Shown: piece by piece, positions 1 to 5,454 of the stretch
How the letters are laid out: the number at the start of each line of letters is the position of its first letter
Numbering within the stretch: the first letter of the stretch is position 1
NCBI GenBank assembly: GCA_000434335.1
Contig: FR878299.1
Location: forward strand, 3,756-9,209
Direction of reading: 5' to 3'
Source of the DNA: Clostridium sp. CAG:492
GTDB taxonomy: Bacteria; Bacillota; Clostridia; TANB77; CAG-508
Length of the DNA stretch: 5,454 nucleotides
Position numbers and translations under genes: made by a program
Notes under the pieces: generated by a model
Told to the model about the DNA's origin: nothing
Seen by the model: only the letters and a program-made list of their open reading frames with translations
Database searches by the model: none

Positions 1-11
1 ATTTAGAAATT

Positions 12-51
12 AAAATCATTGAACTTACAAATGTATTTTCAATGATTTTTT
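12..51 (+). terminator. Rho-independent terminator-like hairpin
   Basis: Bases 12-23 (aaaatcattgaa) are the perfect reverse complement of 38-49 (ttcaatgatttt), giving a 12-bp stem with a 14-base loop. The 3' arm runs into a run of six T (46-51). This is the layout of an intrinsic terminator on the + strand, although the stem is AT-rich and therefore weak. It most likely ends transcription of a gene lying before the window. The symmetric A-rich 5' flank is too short to make a convincing terminator for the opposite strand. Confidence 0.65.
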
Positions 52-159
52 ATTAATAGAAATTTTCTACAATATTATTGAAATGTATTTGTATCTAAAA
101 CAAAAAAATGGATAAAATAATTAATAATTATAAAATCTTATAATATTTGTAAAAAATAT

Positions 160-188
160 TTGCTATTTTGCACAATATGTAATATAAT
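160..188 (+). promoter_or_regulatory. Sigma-A type promoter for mreB
   Basis: A TTGCTA element at 160-165 is followed, after exactly 17 bases, by a perfect TATAAT at 183-188. Transcription would start near 195 and leave a leader of about 48 bases before the mreB start codon. The spacing and the perfect -10 make this the best promoter in the region upstream of the gene. The rest of 52-242 shows no gene and no other clear signal: only AT-rich short palindromes such as 142-148/154-160, which are expected by chance at this base composition. Confidence 0.7.
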
Positions 189-242
189 CGTAACAAAAAT
201 GAAATAAAAGTGTAACATTAAACCTGAAAGGAAAGATGAAAA

Positions 243-1250
243 ATGTTTGGTTGGGGGCAAGACATAGGGATTGATTTAGGAACAGCTACTGTAATTGCAT
301 ATGTAAAAGGAAAAGGAATAGTATTAAGAGAACCATCAGTAGTTGCCGTAGATAGTAACACAAATGATGTATTAGCCGTTGGAAGAGAAGCAAGAAGAAT
401 GTTAGGTAGAACACCAGGTAATATTGTAGCAACAAGACCTTTAAGAGAGGGTGTAATATCTAATTATACTGTAACTGAAAGAATGTTAAAATATTTTATA
501 AGTCGTGTATGCGGAAGATTTGTTTTTGCACCAAGAATAATGATTTGTATACCATCACAGGTTACAGAAGTTGAAAAAAAAGCTGTAATTGATGCTGCCA
601 CACAAGCTGGAGCAAGAAAAGTATATTTAATAGAAGAGCCAATAGCTGCAGCAATTGGTGCAGGAATTGATATTTCAAAACCTTGTGGAAATATGGTAGT
701 AGATATAGGTGGAGGTACAACTGACATAGCTGTAATTTCATTAGGAGGCTCTGTTGTTAGCACATCTTTAAAAGTAGCTGGAGATAAATTTGACGAATAT
801 ATTGTAAAATATATAAAAAAGAAACATAATATTATGATTGGTGAAAGAACTGCCGAAGATTTAAAAATAAATATTGGTTGTGTGTACCCAAAAATTCAAG
901 ATACAGAAATGGATATAAGGGGAAGAGATTTAATAGATGGTTTACCAAAAACTGTAACAGTATATTCAAGTGAAATGTTAGAAGCTCTAATTGAACCAGC
1001 ATTAATGATCGTAGATGCAGTTCACTCAGTACTAGAAAGGACACCACCAGAACTTGCAGCAGATATTAGTGATAAAGGAATTTATATGACAGGTGGAGGA
1101 TGTTTAGTAGACGGATTAGATAAATTATTACAAGAAAAAACAGGAATTAATGTAATGATTGCACAAGATGCCATATCATGTGTAGCATTAGGAACAGGAA
1201 AAGCACTAGACACATTAGATTCATTAGATTCTAAAGCAAATAGAAGATAA
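243..1250 (+). CDS. mreB: MreB/Mbl-family rod-shape actin homologue
   Basis: This 335-residue protein is a bacterial actin. Known family role: membrane-bound ATP-dependent filaments that steer the elongation peptidoglycan machinery along the cell cylinder. Visible motifs follow actin-fold order: phosphate-1 loop DLGTAT at residues 11-16; KGKGIVLREPSVVAVD from 22; GRTPGN at 55-60; LIEEPIAAAIGAG at 129-141 with the presumed catalytic glutamate; phosphate-2 DIGGGTTD at 154-161; RGRDLIDGLPK at 226-236; TPPELAADI at 267-275; and the adenosine loop TGGG at 283-286. The short hydrophobic start MFGWGQ resembles the membrane-contacting N terminus of Gram-positive MreB proteins. The length is normal for the family. 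The ATG start is supported by AAAGGA at 227-232, 10 bases upstream, and by the promoter at 160-188. Neither mreC nor mreD follows, so it may be a second, stand-alone MreB-family copy. Assignment to MreB rather than Mbl or MreBH is uncertain; the family itself is not. Confidence 0.95.
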   Translation: MFGWGQDIGIDLGTATVIAYVKGKGIVLREPSVVAVDSNTNDVLAVGREARRMLGRTPGNIVATRPLREGVISNYTVTERMLKYFISRVCGRFVFAPRIMICIPSQVTEVEKKAVIDAATQAGARKVYLIEEPIAAAIGAGIDISKPCGNMVVDIGGGTTDIAVISLGGSVVSTSLKVAGDKFDEYIVKYIKKKHNIMIGERTAEDLKINIGCVYPKIQDTEMDIRGRDLIDGLPKTVTVYSSEMLEALIEPALMIVDAVHSVLERTPPELAADISDKGIYMTGGGCLVDGLDKLLQEKTGINVMIAQDAISCVALGTGKALDTLDSLDSKANRR

Positions 1251-1254
1251 AAAA

Positions 1255-1284
1255 TTAAAGACTTATTAGTAAATAAGTCTTTAA
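1255..1284. other. Perfect 13-bp intergenic hairpin
   Basis: Bases 1255-1267 (ttaaagacttatt) pair perfectly with 1272-1284 (aataagtctttaa) around the tetraloop AGTA, starting five bases after the mreB stop codon. On the + strand the 3' arm is followed by A rather than T, so it lacks the U tract of a classical terminator. On the - strand the hairpin is followed by six T (complement of 1249-1254), as in an intrinsic terminator read in that direction, but no - strand gene is seen here. It may be a weak or attenuating terminator, or a 3'-end stabiliser of the mreB message that lets some transcription continue into the antiporter gene. Confidence 0.6.
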
Positions 1285-1335
1285 AAAAACACATAAAGAT
1301 GACATAAAAAGTATGAAATAATAAGGAGACAAAAA

Positions 1336-2328
1336 ATGATTATACAAATTATTTTTATAATAATAGGTTTCCTTTTACTAATAAAAGGTGCAGATTTTTT
1401 AGTAAAAGGTGGAAGCAATATTGCTAAAAGATTCCATATTCCAGAAATTGTAATAGGATTAACAATTGTGTCAATTGGAACTTCAATGCCAGAATTATTT
1501 ATAAGTGTAACATCAGCATTAAATGGATATTCTGATATGGCAATTGGTAATGTAATAGGTAGTAATTTATCTAATTTGTTATTAATTTTAGGAATATGCG
1601 CAATAATTAAAAACTTAAAGTTTAAAAAAGAAACAAGATATTTTGAAAGTCCATTTACTTTTTTAATTACAATTTTGGTATTTGCATTAGCAAACAATAA
1701 TCTAAAAGGTCAACCAAATACAATTAATAGATTAGAAGGTGTTGTTTTGTTATTAGTTTGCGGAGCTTTTATAGTGTATAGCATAATAATGGCAAAAAAA
1801 GGTGAAGACTTTGATGATACAGTTGATGGAATTAGTAAGGATTTAGCTATTGTAGATATAAAAACTCAATCAATAAAATATTTAATAAAATCAATAATAT
1901 ATGTAATTTTAGGAATCATATTTTTAAAATTTGGTGGTGATTTTGTAGTTGATAATGCATCAAAAATTGCAGGTACACTTGGAATGAGTGAAAAAATGGT
2001 AAGTGTTACGATTATTGCTATAGCAACAAGCTTGCCAGAGCTAATTACATCAATAGTAGCAACTACAAAAGGAAAAGTAGATATGGCAATTGGAAATATA
2101 ATTGGCTCTTGTATACTAAATATGATTTTTATTATAGGAGTTTCAGCTATAATAAAACCAATTGAATATTCTGTTAGTTACAATATGGATTTTTTAATAC
2201 TAATAGTTGCAACAGCATTGTTATGCTTATTTCCAATAATTGGCAAGAAAAATGAAATGACAAGATTACAAGGTTCAGTTTTCTTACTATCATATATTGT
2301 ATATATGTGCATAACAATTTGGGCTTAA
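1336..2328 (+). CDS. yrbG: Calcium/sodium antiporter, CaCA family (YrbG-like)
   Basis: This 330-residue membrane protein belongs to the cation/Ca2+ exchanger superfamily, which exchanges Na+ (or H+) for Ca2+ across the cytoplasmic membrane. The two inverted alpha repeats are clear. Alpha-1 lies near residues 41-86, with GTSMPE at 48-53 and GNVIGSNLSN at 71-80. Alpha-2 lies near 222-268, with ATSLPE at 230-235 and GNIIGSCILN at 253-262. The PE glutamates E53 and E235 match the ion-coordinating acids of the family. Both halves consist of hydrophobic helices, roughly ten in total, joined by a charged cytoplasmic-type loop at about 154-178. The length agrees with bacterial YrbG proteins (about 325). 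The ATG is set by AAGGAG at 1323-1328, seven bases upstream. It lies 85 bases after mreB with no convincing promoter of its own (only a weak TTTAAA/CATAAA pair at 1280-1308), so read-through from mreB is possible. One oddity is a cysteine (C259) where the alpha-2 GSN asparagine is usual. Actual ion specificity cannot be read from the sequence. Confidence 0.92.
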   Translation: MIIQIIFIIIGFLLLIKGADFLVKGGSNIAKRFHIPEIVIGLTIVSIGTSMPELFISVTSALNGYSDMAIGNVIGSNLSNLLLILGICAIIKNLKFKKETRYFESPFTFLITILVFALANNNLKGQPNTINRLEGVVLLLVCGAFIVYSIIMAKKGEDFDDTVDGISKDLAIVDIKTQSIKYLIKSIIYVILGIIFLKFGGDFVVDNASKIAGTLGMSEKMVSVTIIAIATSLPELITSIVATTKGKVDMAIGNIIGSCILNMIFIIGVSAIIKPIEYSVSYNMDFLILIVATALLCLFPIIGKKNEMTRLQGSVFLLSYIVYMCITIWA

Positions 2329-2361
2329 TAAAGGAATTATATGTGTTTATAAGTTAATTTT

Positions 2362-2400
2362 AGAAGTTATTTTTATAATAAAAAGTAACTTCTTTTTTTT
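2362..2400 (+). terminator. Intrinsic terminator after the antiporter gene
   Basis: Bases 2362-2374 pair with 2381-2393 (13 bp including one G-T wobble, agaagtta against taacttct at the base) around the loop ATAATA. A run of eight T follows at 2393-2400. This is a textbook intrinsic terminator shape. It lies 34 bases after the antiporter stop and separates the mreB-antiporter region from the secreted-protein unit downstream. Confidence 0.88.
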
Positions 2401-2408
2401 GTAAAATT

Positions 2409-2452
2409 TTAACAATTTCGACCTTTACTTTATAAATTTTTAATGATATACT
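2409..2452 (+). promoter_or_regulatory. Two overlapping sigma-A promoter candidates
   Basis: Two candidates precede the hydrolase gene. The first is TTAACA at 2409-2414, 16 bases, then TATAAA at 2431-2436 (five of six matches in each box). The second is TTTACT at 2424-2429, 17 bases, then TATACT at 2447-2452, with an extended -10 TG at 2444-2445. Predicted starts are near 2443 and 2459, giving leaders of roughly 30-46 bases. Both sit between the terminator at 2362-2400 and the ribosome-binding site. In DNA this AT-rich one of the two may be a chance match; which is used cannot be decided by reading. Confidence 0.6.
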
Positions 2453-2488
2453 AGCTTTGTAAAAAAATGCAAAAGAGGAGGGAATAAA

Positions 2489-4498
2489 ATGTTAAAAGGT
2501 AACATTTTGTCGAGAAAAACAAAGCTGATAAGTATAGTAGTGTTAATGGTTTTTATTGCATATATATGCATAAGTACTTTTTTACAAATAAAAGAATCTT
2601 ATGCAGCTCAAAGTACGGAAGGGTATTCAAGTAAAATAAACAATTATCCAGGCTATAAAGAACTAATAGATAATTTAAAAGCAAAATATCCAAATTGGCA
2701 ATTTAAAATATTGTATACAGGTTTAGATTGGAATCAAGTAATAAAAAATGAAACAAGTGCAGCTCATGGCAGAAACTTAGTTTATTATGATAAAACAGGA
2801 GCATGGATTTGTTCAACTTGTGGAAATAAAGCTTATGATACAGGAAAATGGAGATGTGCTTCAGAAGTAGCAGTATCATATTATATGGATCCACGTAACT
2901 GGTTAAATGAAGATTACATATTTCAATTTGAAAATTTAAAATATGATTCGAGTACTCAAACAATAGATGGAGTTAACAAAATAATAAACAATGCACCTTG
3001 GATGAGAGGTAGTCAAATAACATATACTAAAACAGATGGCTCAACTGCAACAATAAATAAGTCATATGCACAGGTAATTATGGAAGCAGCACAAGCATCT
3101 AATATTAGTCCATATCATTTAGCATCAAGAATTGTGCAAGAGCAAGGATCAAATAGTACAGCAAGCTCAACAGGAAAAGGTACATATAGTGGATATGTTG
3201 GATACTATAATTTTTATAATATAAATGCAACAGGAAGTGGAAATGCGGCAGTTATTTCTAATGCATTAAGATATGCAAGAAGAAAAGGCTGGACAGATCC
3301 AGAAACAGCAATAAAAGGTGGAGCTGCGTGGATTGCATCTGGATACATAAATGTTGGTCAATCAACTTTATATTTACAAAAATATGATGTAGATAATAGT
3401 GACGGAAAATTATATTATCACCAATATATGGGAAATATTAGTGCAGCAGTAAGTGAAAGTACATCGGTAAAAAAATCATATTCAAGTTTAGGTATGTTAA
3501 ATAATAGTTTTACATTTGTAATTCCTGTATTTGAAAATATGCCTACTGAAAAGTGTGGTTCACCAAATGGTTCAAGTGTAATAACACAAAATGTTAAAGT
3601 AACAGGAACAGATGTAAAAGTAAGAACAGCACCTTCATTATTAGGAACAGTTCTTACAAAAGTAAATACAGGAGATGTATTATTAAGAATTGAATGTGGT
3701 GCAACACAAGTAAGTGGATATTATTGGGATAAAGTTGTATTATCTTCAGGTGTAAAAGGATATATTGCAAGAAATTACATTACACAAATTGCAGATGTTA
3801 CAAATGCAAACATTTCAGCAGTATCAAATACAAGTGTAAACTTAAGAAATGGACCAGGAACAAGTAATACAAAAATAGTAACAACATTAATATCAGGTCA
3901 AGCAGTTACTATAATAGAAAAAGGCACATACAATAATATAAATGGATTTAACTGGGTAAGAGTAAAACTTGCAAACGGAACACAAGGTTATATAGCTGAT
4001 AAATATTTAACCGAAATAGGAAATAATCCTACTCCAAATCCATCATATAAAATAGCAACAATAAAATGCGACAGCGGAAAAGTTAGAATAAGAGCACAAG
4101 CAACAACATCAAGTGGAGTTGTTACATCTTTAAGCAAAGGAACAACAGTAACAATAATGCAAGAAAATGTAGCACAAGCTAATGGATATACTTGGGACAA
4201 AATAGTAACAAGTGATGGATTAGAAGGATATGTTGCTAACCAATATCTAAATAAAGATGGTGGAAGTGATAATAATAACGATAATAATGGTAACAACAAT
4301 GATGGAAATAAGGACTTTATGCATGGAGATGTAAATGGAAATAATATGCTTGATCCAGCAGATTATGTTTTAATTAAAAATCATATAATGGGTGTAAAAA
4401 GTTTAAATGCGGATCAACAAAAAATCGCAGATTACAACCAAAATGGAGAAATAGATCCAGCAGACTATGTTCTTATAAAAAAAGAAATAATGAAATAA
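2489..4498 (+). CDS. Secreted N-acetylglucosaminidase-like wall hydrolase with three SH3b domains and a dockerin
   Basis: This 669-residue exported protein is predicted to cleave peptidoglycan glycan strands. Residues 1-39 form a signal peptide: basic N terminus, hydrophobic core at about 13-33, likely cleavage after SYA (A39). Residues 52-90 (YPGYKELIDNL, KYPNWQF, TGLDWNQVI) and 131-150 (YYMDPRNWLN, IFQFENL) match the N-terminal part of clostridial and bacillar beta-N-acetylglucosaminidases. The GH73/LytD-like core spans about 195-320, with candidate catalytic E218 in ASRIVQEQGSN and the GYYNFYNI motif at 238-245. A cysteine cluster (C108, C111, C123) lies in the N-terminal part. Three SH3b wall-binding domains follow (about 367-434, 439-510, 520-588). 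Next come an Asn/Asp/Gly-rich linker at 591-609 and a type I dockerin at 613-669. The ATG is fixed by AGGAGG at 2476-2481, seven bases upstream. It heads a two-gene unit. Hydrolase family and dockerin are confident; exact bond specificity is inferred from family resemblance. Confidence 0.88.
   Translation: MLKGNILSRKTKLISIVVLMVFIAYICISTFLQIKESYAAQSTEGYSSKINNYPGYKELIDNLKAKYPNWQFKILYTGLDWNQVIKNETSAAHGRNLVYYDKTGAWICSTCGNKAYDTGKWRCASEVAVSYYMDPRNWLNEDYIFQFENLKYDSSTQTIDGVNKIINNAPWMRGSQITYTKTDGSTATINKSYAQVIMEAAQASNISPYHLASRIVQEQGSNSTASSTGKGTYSGYVGYYNFYNINATGSGNAAVISNALRYARRKGWTDPETAIKGGAAWIASGYINVGQSTLYLQKYDVDNSDGKLYYHQYMGNISAAVSESTSVKKSYSSLGMLNNSFTFVIPVFENMPTEKCGSPNGSSVITQNVKVTGTDVKVRTAPSLLGTVLTKVNTGDVLLRIECGATQVSGYYWDKVVLSSGVKGYIARNYITQIADVTNANISAVSNTSVNLRNGPGTSNTKIVTTLISGQAVTIIEKGTYNNINGFNWVRVKLANGTQGYIADKYLTEIGNNPTPNPSYKIATIKCDSGKVRIRAQATTSSGVVTSLSKGTTVTIMQENVAQANGYTWDKIVTSDGLEGYVANQYLNKDGGSDNNNDNNGNNNDGNKDFMHGDVNGNNMLDPADYVLIKNHIMGVKSLNADQQKIADYNQNGEIDPADYVLIKKEIMK
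3587..4252 (+). repeat. Three tandem SH3b domain repeats (protein level)
   Basis: Three diverged bacterial SH3 domains of about 65-70 residues lie in tandem in the hydrolase. Each shows the same beta pattern: a (K/S)V(K/N/R)(V/L/I)R entry strand (VKVRTAPS, VNLRNGPG, VRIRAQAT), a central glycine turn (NTGD, ISGQ, SKGT), a Y/F-W strand (YYWDKV, FNWVRV, YTWDKI), and a closing GY(I/V)A..Y(I/L) strand (GYIARNYI, GYIADKYL, GYVANQYL). In wall hydrolases such domains usually bind peptidoglycan and hold the enzyme on its substrate. The middle copy is closest to the canonical SH3b start (LRNGPGTS). The repeats are clear in protein but diverged in DNA, so they are old duplications. Confidence 0.85.
4328..4495 (+). 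repeat. Dockerin type I: two calcium-loop/helix repeats
   Basis: Residues 614-635 (from DVNGNNMLDPAD) and 648-669 (from DYNQNGEIDPAD) form the two F-hand repeats of a type I dockerin. Aligned on the 12-residue calcium loop, positions 1, 3, 9 and 12 are D, N, D and D in both. Position 5 is N in both, where D is usual. The following helix begins YVLIK in both, and the stretch DPADYVLIK is identical. At DNA level gatccagcaga at 4352-4362 recurs at 4454-4464, and the 18-base blocks starting there differ by one silent base. Dockerins bind cohesin domains in a calcium-dependent way, so this module should tether the hydrolase to a cohesin-bearing protein. Confidence 0.9.
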
Positions 4499-4519
4499 TT
4501 TATATGGAAAGGGATAAAA

Positions 4520-5454
4520 ATGAATAAGATACGAGTGATAAAAAAAGTTATAATATCAATGATAGTACTATTAATTGCTATTACAGTAAAATCTATGGCT
4601 GCTGATATAAATGTTAGCAGTTCAAAGAAAAATATTTCAAATGGTGAAAGTGCAAATATAACAATTTCTTCATCATACACAGGTAAAGTAAGTATCAGTG
4701 TAAGTGGGGGAACATCATCAAGTAGTTCAAGTGAATGGCTAGAAGGGTCATTTTCTATGACTGTAAAAGCCAACTCAGATAATGGTGTTAAGGTTACAGT
4801 TACACCGGTAGGAAAAATGTCAGATTCTTCAGGAAATTTAAAAAATGTTTCAGGAGGCTCTATTTCTATAGCTGGTAAATCAACACCTAATGGCAAAGAT
4901 GATTCAACAAATACTAAAAATAATGACAAAAAAAGTAATAACAAAGATAACAACGACACAACAGAGCCAACATTTAAATCAGCAAATGACAAAGTATATG
5001 CGACAGGAGACATAAATATTCGTAAAAACTATAGTGCAGATAGTGACAAAATTGGTACATTAAAAGCTGGAGAAAGTGTTACTCGTACTGGAATTAGTGA
5101 TAATGGATGGTCTAAAGTTTCTTATAATGGAGGAACTGGATATATAAAAACATCACTATTAACAACAGAAGAGCCATCAAAAGCATCTGATAAAGCATTA
5201 AAAACATTAGAAGTAACACCAGAAGGTTTAGATCCAGAATTTAATCCAGAAACAACATCATATACATTAAATGTAGGTGCAGATGTAGAAAAATTAGAAA
5301 TAAAAGCAGCTCCAAATGATGAAAAAGCTACTGTTGAAATTACAGGAAATGAATCATTAGTAGCAGGTGATAATGCAGTAAAAATAACAGTAACAGCACA
5401 AGATGGAACTACAAGAATCTACACAATAAATGTGAAAAAAGGTGAGGAAGCAAC
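4520..5454 (+). CDS. Secreted multidomain protein: Ig-like, SH3b and cadherin-like beta-sandwich domains (3' end beyond window)
   Basis: An open frame starts at ATG 4520 and runs off the window after 311 codons with no stop. Residues 1-28 form a signal peptide (basic MNKIRVIKK, hydrophobic core 10-23, likely cleavage after SMAA). Residues 29-118 look like a short Ig-like beta domain with a hexaserine run (66-71) and the pattern SFSMTVKA...VKVTVTPVG...SDSSGN...GGSISI. Residues 120-150 are a low-complexity Asn/Lys/Asp linker. Residues 158-214 form one SH3b domain (INIRKNYSADSDKIGTLKAG, WSKVSYNG, GYIKTSLL). Residues 227-306 match the cadherin-like beta-sandwich (Cad_beta, PF12733) pattern: LKTLEVTPEGLDPEFNPET, SYTLNV, LVAGDNAVKITVTAQDGTT, YTINVKKG. 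The AAAGGG at 4508-4513, six bases upstream, supports the start. It lies 21 bases after the hydrolase gene with no terminator, so the two are probably co-transcribed. A surface or wall-binding scaffold or adhesin role is inferred; any enzymatic domain would be past the edge. Confidence 0.85.
   Translation, partial: MNKIRVIKKVIISMIVLLIAITVKSMAADINVSSSKKNISNGESANITISSSYTGKVSISVSGGTSSSSSSEWLEGSFSMTVKANSDNGVKVTVTPVGKMSDSSGNLKNVSGGSISIAGKSTPNGKDDSTNTKNNDKKSNNKDNNDTTEPTFKSANDKVYATGDINIRKNYSADSDKIGTLKAGESVTRTGISDNGWSKVSYNGGTGYIKTSLLTTEEPSKASDKALKTLEVTPEGLDPEFNPETTSYTLNVGADVEKLEIKAAPNDEKATVEITGNESLVAGDNAVKITVTAQDGTTRIYTINVKKGEEA

Noticed and set aside
139..144. A second TATAAT upstream of mreB
   Set aside because: No acceptable -35 element lies 16-18 bases before it, unlike the TATAAT at 183-188. 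In DNA this AT-rich, isolated TATAAT matches are expected by chance.
52..159. Possible small RNA, riboswitch or small ORF upstream of mreB
   Set aside because: There is no conserved aptamer-like pattern, no GC-containing stem and no ribosome-binding site with an open frame of useful length. It is only AT-rich spacer.
168..173. TTGCAC as an alternative -35 for mreB
   Set aside because: It is only nine bases from the TATAAT at 183-188, and the sequence 17 bases away (TAACAA) is a poor -10.
464..763. 99-codon open frame on the - strand within mreB
   Set aside because: It overlaps conserved MreB motifs (EEPIAAAIGAG, DIGGGTTD) and has no recognisable family pattern, so it is a shadow frame. The same applies to the - strand frames at 832-1047, 1082-1294, 2703-2963 and 3988-4299.
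1280..1308. Weak promoter TTTAAA-17-CATAAA before the antiporter gene
   Set aside because: The -35 box overlaps the hairpin arm and both boxes match the consensus poorly, so I did not list it as a feature.
1281..1697. 138-codon open frame on the - strand
   Set aside because: It is antisense to the start of the antiporter gene, whose alpha-1 signature lies in the same bases. The Ile-rich product is a mirror of membrane-helix coding sequence and matches no family I recognise.
2810..2857. Calling the C108/C111/C123 cluster a zinc ribbon
   Set aside because: Only three cysteines and no obvious fourth ligand are nearby, so the metal site is kept as a question rather than an annotation.
4604..4876. 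Calling the N-terminal domain of the last gene a cohesin
   Set aside because: At about 90 residues it is shorter than a typical cohesin (about 140), and it fits an Ig-like bacterial surface domain pattern better.
4465..5013. 182-codon open frame on the - strand
   Set aside because: It lies antisense to the junction of the hydrolase gene and the next gene. Its product is hydrophobic and low-complexity, as expected from the complement of AT-rich Ser/Asn/Lys coding sequence. The + strand frame has a signal peptide, a ribosome-binding site and recognisable domains.

Overview
The window is very AT-rich DNA (clearly well under 35% GC by eye). It has AT-ending codons, strong AAGGAG/AGGAGG-type Shine-Dalgarno sites, U-tailed hairpin terminators and Gram-positive type secreted wall proteins. 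Together these point to a low-GC member of the Clostridia (Bacillota). A dockerin pair, bacterial SH3 domains and a cadherin-like beta-sandwich domain fit an anaerobic, probably gut or related clostridial lineage. The genus cannot be read from the sequence. All four genes lie on the + strand, and no tRNA, rRNA, CRISPR array or mobile element is visible.

Layout: bases 1-242 hold no gene. They contain a terminator-like hairpin (12-51), probably ending an upstream gene outside the window, and a good sigma-A type promoter (160-188). The first gene (243-1250) encodes an MreB/Mbl-type bacterial actin and is not followed by mreC/mreD. A perfect 13-bp hairpin (1255-1284) separates it from a calcium/sodium antiporter of the YrbG/CaCA family (1336-2328). 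A strong terminator (2362-2400) closes that unit.

A second unit starts from one or both of two overlapping promoter candidates at 2409-2452. It has two secreted-protein genes 21 bases apart with no terminator between them. The first (2489-4498) is a 669-residue exported N-acetylglucosaminidase-like wall hydrolase with three SH3b domains and a C-terminal two-repeat dockerin. The second (4520 to beyond the window end) starts with a signal peptide, followed by an Ig-like beta domain, an Asn/Lys/Asp linker, one SH3b domain and a cadherin-like beta-sandwich domain, and it is cut by the window edge.

Taken together this is a cell-envelope neighbourhood: a cytoskeletal organiser of wall growth, an inner-membrane cation exchanger, and two secreted proteins likely to act on or bind the wall. 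The most unusual point is the dockerin on a peptidoglycan hydrolase. It predicts a cohesin-bearing partner at the cell surface, and no cohesin is seen in this window. A three-cysteine insertion in the hydrolase and the multi-domain partner gene also deserve follow-up. I see no evidence for a wholly new system; the novelty is in how known domains are combined.
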